A stretch of DNA of 64,000 bases from assembly GCF_000004825.1 (NCBI RefSeq), contig NW_008805078.1, positions 400,069-464,068 on the forward strand, in the 5' to 3' direction. The translations under genes and the position numbers were made by a program. Source of the stretch: Heterostelium album PN500 (Eukaryota > Evosea > Eumycetozoa > Acytosteliales > Acytosteliaceae). A model generated the notes under the pieces. That model was not told the DNA's origin. It worked only from the letters and a program-made list of their open reading frames with translations, and did not search any database. Below are positions 57,106 through 64,000 of the stretch, one piece after another (the stretch's first letter is position 1; the number at the start of each line of letters is the position of its first letter).

Positions 57106-59393
57106 TTAAAGAGATCTGTCGATATCCAATTTCCTCAATATCAATCTTTTCTCTCTTTCCACCACAGGGTTTGTTTCTATATCTATGGATTCCATGAGTC
57201 TTACACTAATGATTGAATAGAGAGTTTCAGAGAAATTTAGATTGTGTGATTTCGATCGAATGTACATCTGTAGCAATAAATTGGCAGAGTTGTATCCAAT
57301 CGCCACTTTTGGTAGGTCGGAGTCCAATAGCCTTAGGAGTTCTCGAACTAATAGGTGATAATATTCGAAAGCAGATTCCTGATGTGTATTAATAAATGTG
57401 AGAATTACTGGCATTGCTTTCAACTGAATATCTGAAATATAATTGCGACACTTTGAATGACTGCAGGTTGTTAGATGACCATCGGCAGACAGTATCTCCA
57501 AAAAGAATTTGACAACAAACTCTGGTGAAGTAAATAATCTATGTATGATTCTTAGATAGATAGGAGTGGTTTTTCCTAGTTTCGGTACACCTTGATTAAC
57601 TATACAATCTGGAATACGGAACTCTGAACCAATCTTGCTCCCAAAAGTAGTAAGAAAGAATTCCACCATTGTCAATACCTGTTGTTTTAAATCTTCTGAG
57701 ATAATTGGATATTGAAGATATTCTATAATAATGTTTAATAAATCTTTAAAATCCTATTTTTTTATATTTTGTTTTTTTTTTTTATTTAGAATTTGAAGAG
57801 GTAGAAATATTTTTTAATTAATAGTTATTTAATGTACTTACATCAAAGTTATTCTCTGAAAGATTAATACTATCTATTAATGATAGTAAACAGTTGAAAC
57901 AATTGATTATCAATCGTTTATCATTGAGTTTTAGGTGCTTCATTATAAAAGGAAGTATCAAGTTATACTCTGTTGTAGAGATATTGGAGTTAAAGAACCT
58001 TAGCTCTAAGCATTTCCAAAAACAATACAACTTGCTATTGATAACATTTAAATCAGTTTCTTGAATAGTATTGCTATTTTGTTGTAAGAGTATATCATCC
58101 CATATCTCTTTTTCAAAACGTTTCCATTCTAATCTCATTCCTATACTCATATTTGCTAATATTATTCCCATACAATGATAATATTCTGATCTTACAATTG
58201 GTTGTACATCGTTTCTTAAAGGTAATAGAATACTTTTTTAGAAATAACCAGTTTAAATTATTAATATTAAAGTTGTTTTATAAAACTAAATATATATGAC
58301 TAATTAATTACTTACTTATAATATTTATCGAAATCATCAGATATTATTGATCTAGTTTCTTCTTGATAACCTAGGATAGCCAAGGAGAGAAGTGAAGCTT
58401 GTCGTTTATACCAATACTCGGAGCTTTGCAGGTTTGAAACGATGTGATACATATTAAATTTTGACATGGTCGATATCTTATAGAATGTTTTACAACCCAT
58501 TACACAAAAGCTGTCGGTTTCATTGCTTTGTAAAAGATTGTAGTTATCATTGAAATGATGCTGATCTGTTGGAGAGATACCAAAGTATGCATCTAAATCG
58601 AGTTCAACCATTGATTCATCTCTTTTCGTTATCCAATGGATTGCTATATCACTATAGTCCAACAATATATCGTCCAAATAACTCAAATCCGGTCTCATCT
58701 TTAACAGCTCCTTGATGTTTGCATTGAAAAATCGCTGACTGTCAAGACTTGCTTTCGAATCGATTGAAATCACTTTGATCATCGTTGGCAATATACTTTC
58801 AAGTAATGATTGATTCAATTCTTTTTTCCATAGCTATAGATATTTATAGTTAGTAAGTGAACTATCAAAAACAAAGAGAGAGAGGTCTTCTGTGTAGTTA
58901 CTTGTTTAAATTTCATTATGATTCTTTCTAAATTCGGATAGATTGTATCTGTAGATGCAATTAGTGTACAGAATTCAATCATTGTTTGTTTCATCATGGT
59001 ATCATAGTCATCGATTGATGTTAGATTCAATAGTGACGCTAGTTCGCATGTCAACATAGATGTGTCTAATAAAAAGGTTGATGGTGTTATATCAAATATA
59101 TATGTATAGAGTTGTAATAAACAAATTGATTTACACTTGAAAATAGAATAGAATAGAATTCATGTGATATACGCATTTTAATTAGTTTAAAAATAAATTT
59201 AGAAAGGGTGAGGTTGTAATGATATGCTTACAGAAGAAGGTATATGATTGTTGTTGACAGCAATATCATTTAGATAAAGAAACAGTTGAACTACATCTCT
59301 TTGACAATGAACTTGATCATCAAACAAAGATACACCATCACCTATAAATCTATTTTGTAATGCCTCTATAATCAATTTATTTGTACTAATCAT
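57106..59393 (-). CDS. HEAT-like solenoid protein, possible importin-beta relative
   Basis: Exons on the minus strand: about 59393-59232 (start ATG at 59393), 59065-58902, 58833-58316, 58232-57842 and 57753-57106, giving about 630 residues. The helical repeats look like HEAT repeats; YWYKRQASLLSLAILGYQ and DVQPIVRSEYYHCMGIIL match the W-RxxA and P-VR pattern of importin-beta proteins. It is about half the usual importin length. The exon 1 to exon 2 join is out of phase by one base if the best donor (GTAAGC at 59231) is used; upstream GTGATG or GTGTAT donors restore frame. So the start region is uncertain. Family assignment is tentative. Confidence 0.6.
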
Positions 59394-59576
59394 ATTTTTA
59401 ACAAACAAACTGACCAAAAGAAATAAAATTATTAAAAAGATATATTTTTTATGTTTCAACAGAAGGTGCTATAGCCATGTTTTTTTTTTATTTTTTTTTT
59501 TATTTTTTTTTTGTTTTTGTAAGACATGGAAACTAGCTAAAAGAAGTGATTGTCACTTAGCCGAATTAGCTTTCAC

Positions 59577-59885
59577 TTAATTGCAACAATATTTATTTCC
59601 TTTCTGAAGGAAATTGCAACTATTCAGATCCAAATTATTGACTTGCATGAATTGGTTTAAAGACACTCCACATCCTTGAGCCATACCGTAGCAAGTATTT
59701 GGAGGAATATCTCCAAGAACAAACCATGATGAGCACTGTCCGGCACTGGCAACATTGAAACAAAGTGCCAACATCATTAAGAATCCAAATGTTAAAATTA
59801 CCTATTTTATTAAGAATTTTTAAAACAAAAATTAATAAATGACAATTAATTATTAAGTTAAAATCTACTTTCTTACTTTATTCAT
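59577..59885 (-). CDS. Small secreted LysM-like protein
   Basis: Two exons (59885-59877, only nine bases, and 59801-59577) encode 77 residues. The first 23 form a signal peptide (MNKVILTFGFLMMLALCFNV, then ASA before the likely cut). The mature 54 residues are one LysM-type module: CSSWFVLGDIPPNTCYGMAQ, GCGVSLNQFMQVN, then LDLNSCNFLQKGNKYCC. The family pattern D-x-C-xx-IA-x-x-x-x-SLxxFxxxN-L-xC-L-x-G-xx-xC is clear. Six cysteines outside the signal would form disulphides. LysM modules bind chitin or peptidoglycan; in an amoeba this could act on bacteria or the cell coat, which is inference. The tiny first exon is unusual but the frame and signal peptide support it. Confidence 0.8.
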
Positions 59886-60377
59886 TCTTTTTTAATTTAA
59901 TTAATAGTTTTTAAGTTTTATTTTGAGTTAAGTTTATCTGATTGTGAAAAATAAATATCCATTTTTGTTGGATATTTATATTGAATTTTCAATCAAATCT
60001 ATGTCTTTTTATAAATCTGTTTTATTTTTACTTTTATAGGAACTGGTCTTATTTATAAATTCTAAAAAGAAATAATTTACAACAATTTTAGATAAAACCA
60101 CTTTTTTGTTTAGTCACCACTAAATTATTTATTTAAAAAAATGATCTTATCGAAATAACACAAATTAAATTTCGGTGATTATTTATTTATATTTATATTT
60201 ATTATTTTCTTTAATTTAATTCATTTAATTTTATTTATTTAATTTTATATGATATGCTGATTTATAAAAAAATTTAAGTGAATCACCTACTTAATTTATT
60301 TTTTTATTTTTAGTCTTAAATAAATATAAACACTTCATTGTTTGATTGACTGTAGTTAGAAATTTTGAACTAAAATA
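59886..60377. other. AT-rich intergenic DNA
   Basis: Promoter of the LysM gene and left flank of the LINE pile. No gene seen. Confidence 0.5.
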
Positions 60378-60647
60378 ACTTTGTAGGTTGAAGGATTGTT
60401 ATCGCCAGACACTCAATCGTGAGGACAAAGAGAGTAGGAGAAAGGGGATCGATCCCTTGCTTGGTGCCTCTATTGATGAAAAAAGTTTTGGTTTTGAAAC
60501 CTTTCACCAGAACAGAAGAGGGAGAGTTAGTTAGCATTGACATGATTAGATCAACAAATGGGAGCGGAACACCGATATGTCGCAGTACGTTTGATACTAT
60601 CATGTGAGATTGAGTCGAAAACTTTTATGATATCAAAAAGTGTGATC
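60378..60647 (-). mobile_element. LINE reverse-transcriptase fragment
   Basis: On the minus strand the frame FDIIKVFDSISHDSI (RT motif A with catalytic D) shifts once and continues into VLRHIGVPLPFVDLIMSM, FFINRGTKQG and DPLSPTLFVLTIECLA. The (R)GTKQGxDPLSPxLF motif is typical of non-LTR retrotransposons of the L1/TRE kind. It is truncated at both ends, has an inserted residue in the QGDPLSP motif, and abuts a run of 20 A on the plus strand. A dead remnant. Confidence 0.8.
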
Positions 60648-60667
60648 AAAAAAAAAAAAAAAAAAAA

Positions 60668-60883
60668 TTTGTGTCAAGTAATACATCACCAATATTTTCT
60701 CTATTACCGGCTGCAACTGGACACCTGGGTTGTGGTCAAGTTCTAAAGAAATGCTCATCGGTTTCTTAAAGAAGAAACAATGCATTAATCAATCAAAAGA
60801 TCTGAGGAGTCGCCACCTCTTCTCCTGATGAGATCAGAGATGCTTTTTGGAAATTTTACTCTAAACTTTATTCTAAAATACAA
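60668..60883 (+). mobile_element. LINE ORF2 linker fragment, opposite orientation
   Basis: On the plus strand the frame GVATSSPDEIRDAFWKFYSK followed by LYSKI is open from 60816 to 60883. The EIxxAFxxFYxxLY pattern lies between endonuclease and RT in LINE ORF2 proteins. It is bounded by the A run at 60648-60667 and the T run at 60884-60902. Confidence 0.55.
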
Positions 60884-61690
60884 TTTTTTTTTTTTTTTTT
60901 TTGCAAAAAAAGATTTGTTGGCTAATGATCAGTCAACAAATTGCAGGTATTGATATTAACCTGCTAGTTCGTGTTTTATATTATATATACATTCTCACAC
61001 AGGCCGTGAGAAATAGCAATAAAATATTGTTATTAATATTATTATTATTGTTTATAATTATTATTAATTAATAAGTTAGTAGTATTAGGATAGAATAGAT
61101 CTAACAGTAGTTGAGTGTTGATGAACAACAGTATACAGTGGTGGCACGTAGTTGGAAGGATTTAGATTCCAATCAGATTTGAATTTACGTGTTATAGCAG
61201 AGCAATCGACAGTGATTCCTTGGGAGATAGAATTAGCGATTGTGAAGTTAAGCTTGTGGTAATTGGCATCGATTAATTTGGTGTAATGGGTGACAGCTCT
61301 CTTGACGGTATTTTCCAGCTTGTAATGGGTACCATCACCAAACATTTCAGAGGACAGCGCCTGCCATAACGAATGTACGATAGCAGCAGTAAAGTGGGTG
61401 AAGTGGATAGTAGTACGAATAGGACCGTCGAACTTGATGCACGAGTGCTTCCAATTGCGAAGTCTATAGTTACAGTACTTGTGGTATATATGTTTGATAA
61501 AGGAAAGGAACTGCTGTGAAACTACATTCCTGCATTTGAAGAAGAAATGCTCATGTGGGTTGCAGAGTTCAGTGAAGGTGTCACCACAGACTCACAGACA
61601 TGACCAGTGCGCTTTTGGTTGATGGGGAAGGTGTGAGAGTACAGCCGGAATATGCTGTTACGTACGAGTTGGTTTTTTTCCGTGTTATTG

Positions 61691-61694
<4 letters not shown>
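60884..61694 (-). mobile_element. 5'-truncated LINE 3' end with zinc-knuckle (zf-RVT) coding region
   Basis: On the minus strand the element runs 61694 to 60903 and ends in a poly-A (T run 60884-60902). Its coding part reads NNTEKNQLVRNSIFRLYSHT, FPINQKRTGHVC, then after one frame change CGDTFTELCNPHEHFFFKC, the zf-RVT C-x-x-(...)-C-x-x-H-x(4)-C module. It continues open to a stop near 61085. A 3' UTR with GGCCTGTG and ACACGAACTAGCAGG follows. It is 5'-truncated, as expected of target-primed insertion. Confidence 0.7.
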
Positions 61695-61727
<33 letters not shown>

Positions 61728-62060
61728 TCCTTGTACTACCATTACTGATAGCCAAGGTGTAGAGCTTGATATTACCCTACAGTTCGTGTTTATTTATTAT
61801 TTGAGCAGTTCAGCCACAGGCCGGCTAAGATGGCCATCATTTTGAGTAAGGATGATGTTCCCATTGATTTGGTTTGGTTTGGCAGACGGAGTAATTAAGC
61901 CACTTAGAATTCTAAGCGGGTACGTGTAAACCACTCGGTGTTCACCTGTGATAAGCCTGCTAGTTACTGTCGGTGTCAACTTCATGGGGTCCAAGATAGT
62001 ATTTAAGATACTAGATCACTTCAGAAAGTCGTACCCCACTTATTTCAGTTTTTACAAATT
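61695..62060 (-). mobile_element. Second LINE-type 3' end with matching 3' UTR words
   Basis: A T run of 37 (61695-61731) marks a poly-A tail on the minus strand. Upstream of it (higher coordinates) are the same 3' UTR words as in the neighbouring element (GGCCTGTGG, then ACACGAACTGTAGGGTAATATCAA). A 65-codon C-terminal coding piece ends GHLSRPVAELLK. The coding piece is not clearly alike in the two elements, so they are related at the 3' UTR but may be different subfamilies. Confidence 0.5.
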
Positions 62061-62077
62061 TGGAATAATAAAAAATG

Positions 62078-62126
62078 AAAAAAAATTTGAAAAAAAATTT
62101 GAAAAAAAATTTGAAAAAAAAATTAC
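62078..62126 (+). repeat. 12-bp A8T3G tandem repeat
   Basis: Four units of roughly GAAAAAAAATTT in a row, immediately outside the LINE 3' end. Simple-sequence slippage. Confidence 0.8.
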
Positions 62127-62279
62127 ATCACATTAACATCTATTTTGATCGATTATACGATAATATATCAAATATTAAAAATTTAAAGCATATCAGGAAC
62201 AACAAGTTCAGCAAATATGGATAGATTAAAAGATGAACAGAGTTCACAATAAAAGAACTTTAAAAAAGTAAGAATAATA

Positions 62280-62777
62280 TTAAAAAATAACTAAATATTT
62301 TGTTTTATTTTTTTGTTTCTTGTTTTGCTTCTTATATTGTATCTTCTTATCTTGTTTCTTGTCTTGTTTCTTATCTTGTTTCTTGTTTTGTTGTTTATCT
62401 TGTTTCTTGTTTTGCTTCTTATATTGTATCTTCTTATCTTGTTTCTTATCTTGCTGATTATCTTGTTTCTTGTCTTGTTGCTTATCCTGTTTCCTATCTT
62501 GCTGTATCTTCCTTTTCTTTTGTTTAATTCTCTCTTCTTCTCTTTTAAATCTCCTATAGTCTTCTTCAACTACTTTCTGAAATATGACTGGATGTGTTAA
62601 TTTGTTTTGTGAATGTATTTCCAAAAAAGCGATTAAATTATCGTTGAATGTTATGTTCTTAATATCATCACATTTTTGGTTCATAATATCATCTAGTATA
62701 TTCTTAATGTTGTTGATTTCCAATCTGATGTTTGTTGATTTCCATTTGGCGATTGATATTTCGACTACATACAGCAA
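62280..62777 (-). CDS. Lys/Gln/Asp-repeat protein, hypothetical
   Basis: An open frame of up to 165 codons. The upstream half is ordinary-looking (AKWKSTNIRLEINNIKNIL, then DDIMNQKCDDIKNITFNDN). The downstream half is a KKQDK/KKQNK repeat array with the longer unit KKIQYKKQNKKQDK duplicated. There is no ATG at the 5' end of the frame (it begins TTG), so an upstream exon is likely; an ATG followed by GTAAAT at 62910 with a TAG acceptor at 62791 is out of phase by two bases. I cannot complete the gene model. It could be a recombination product at the edge of the LINE pile. Confidence 0.4.
   Translation of the reverse strand: MLYVVEISIAKWKSTNIRLEINNIKNILDDIMNQKCDDIKNITFNDNLIAFLEIHSQNKLTHPVIFQKVVEEDYRRFKREEERIKQKKRKIQQDRKQDKQQDKKQDNQQDKKQDKKIQYKKQNKKQDKQQNKKQDKKQDKKQDKKIQYKKQNKKQKNKTKYLVIF
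62333..62500 (-). repeat. Coding tandem repeat (KKQDK-type, 15-bp unit with a longer duplication)
   Basis: Dense repeats of the word TTGTTTCTTGT/TTATC on the plus strand. A higher-order block of about 75 bases encoding YKKQNKKQDK-type sequence occurs twice. Confidence 0.75.
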
Positions 62778-64000
62778 AAATCTATGAAACCGGACAGAGG
62801 TATCAAAATATCAAACAGTAATACATTTATTTGTTATAGAAACTAATAAATATATTCTAAGATAGATCTTTGTTAAAGATTAATTATTAGAAAAAAATTG
62901 AAATATTTACCATTTTAAAAAAAAATAAAAAAAATAAAAAACTAAAATTAACTGTGCAATATTTCTGAAGTGATAAAATATTTTTTATTTATATACATTT
63001 AAATTGATTTAAAAGAAAACAATTAATAGGATGTCCAATAACCTTGGTTGAGGATTACTTGATTCAATCTGTTTGGTATTGATTCATATAGTGATTGGCA
63101 GTACTCCGGTGTCATTTCATATCACCACTATTAACATTATTTAAGAGCTCTATTGAGTTTAGAATGAATGGCATCTAGTATATATATTTATCTCAAGAAT
63201 ACCCAAGAATTTTAAAAAACATTCAGGTCCTGACTAGTTTGTTTATATATCAAATTTAGTTAAGAATGCATTTTAAGTAAAAAATATTATGAGATTTAGA
63301 ATATTGATGACAAGTGAGATGTCTTGTACAGTTGTGGAATATACTAAAATTAGTTAAACAATATTATTTATTCGTCGATCTATATCATACTCTAAAATTT
63401 CTAAAAAATCTGGGAATCTAGAGCTTAAGATAGATTGTCTAAGTATCCAGTTCCATAATAAATTAATGAGAGAAAAGATTGAATTTGAATCTACCACTTT
63501 CAACTTAATGATAGAATATTAGTTGTTCTATAATCGGGAACTCCTTTAAAGAATAAACTTTCTTTATACTATACTCTCCTTGTTTTATTTTCGTTTCATC
63601 TGTTAAATTACTTTTCTAAAAAAACAATATCCTTGTTTCTGTAAAATCAGTTAAAAACCTTTACATTTTGAATATGAAGAAGAGTCTAAAAGGATTTTTT
63701 TTGTATTATTTCTGAAAGTAATTCCTTAATCCTTTATTATTCTTCTAATAATGTTATTGATTTATCTTTTTAAAAATGTATTGTTATCCTTTTTTTTTTT
63801 AATGATATAATTGATTTTTAAAAAAAATTTTAAATTTTATTTTAAAAATAATTGTAATCTTTTAAATATTTATTCTTTTTATACATATAGTATTTGTGTT
63901 CAGTGCTGAGTTTATTTTTGCTTAGTTTTTCTTTAGTCTTGAAACTGTTGAAAATTAGAATTGTATTTTAAACCAATAACTTCTTGTGCCGTTCAGTAAT
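62778..64000. other. AT-rich DNA to the window end, no gene seen
   Basis: Patches of mixed composition around 63020-63540, but no open frame of note and no recognisable repeat or RNA. It may hold a degenerate mobile element or an upstream exon of the repeat protein. Confidence 0.45.

Noticed and set aside
62300-62600. Plus-strand Leu/Val-rich ORFs resembling membrane helices
   Set aside because: Antisense translation of the KKQDK repeats.

Overview
The window looks like nuclear DNA of a social amoeba (Dictyostelia). Intergenic DNA is extremely AT-rich, with long homopolymer runs and AAT/AAC trinucleotide repeats. Coding regions are less AT-rich, introns are short, AT-only and begin GTA(A/T)G, and proteins carry Asn-, Ser-, Thr- and Gln-rich runs. 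The gene set (DH-PH-FYVE GEF, MADS box, calcineurin A with a long Ser/Thr-rich head, alternative oxidase, ankyrin-like solenoid, copine A-domain protein) also fits. I cannot name the species from sequence alone.

Layout. 1-8 kb: a broken ThrE-like fragment, a three-exon oxysterol-binding protein and a 662-residue orphan membrane protein. 8-13 kb: a small SRPBCC-fold protein, then two tandem beta-propeller lectin-like genes whose 3' halves are almost identical. 13-18 kb: calcineurin A (six exons) and a type II membrane GT8 glycosyltransferase. 19-25 kb: a PanB-PanE fusion for pantothenate synthesis, a PhyH-type dioxygenase and an ankyrin-like solenoid protein. 26-33 kb: a coiled-coil protein, a DH-PH-FYVE RhoGEF and a MADS-box factor. 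32.6-35.6 kb is a 3-kb gene-free stretch. 35-41 kb: alternative oxidase, a NAP/SET-family histone chaperone, a TTC4/Cns1 Hsp90 co-chaperone, an ISG12/IFI27-like small protein and a basic orphan. 41-51 kb: PGAP2IP/Cwh43-C, an ABCD4-like transporter, RPB3 and NDUFAF6. 50-60 kb: a WDR7 (rabconnectin-3 beta) homologue, an N-myristoylated copine A-domain protein, a HEAT-like solenoid protein and a small secreted LysM protein. 60-62.1 kb: a pile of truncated non-LTR retrotransposon (LINE) pieces. A lysine/glutamine-repeat ORF and unannotated AT-rich DNA close the window.

Genes are packed mostly as convergent pairs with 60-225 bp between stop codons, and divergent pairs sharing 0.3-1.6 kb of promoter DNA. 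Several upstream regions carry G-box-like GT/CA-rich motifs. Functional themes are mitochondria (AOX, NDUFAF6), lipid and membrane traffic (OSBP, PGAP2IP, FYVE GEF, WDR7, ABCD4-like) and calcium/phosphatase signalling. Exon boundaries were set by hand from splice consensus and frame continuity. No tRNA, rRNA or CRISPR was recognised.
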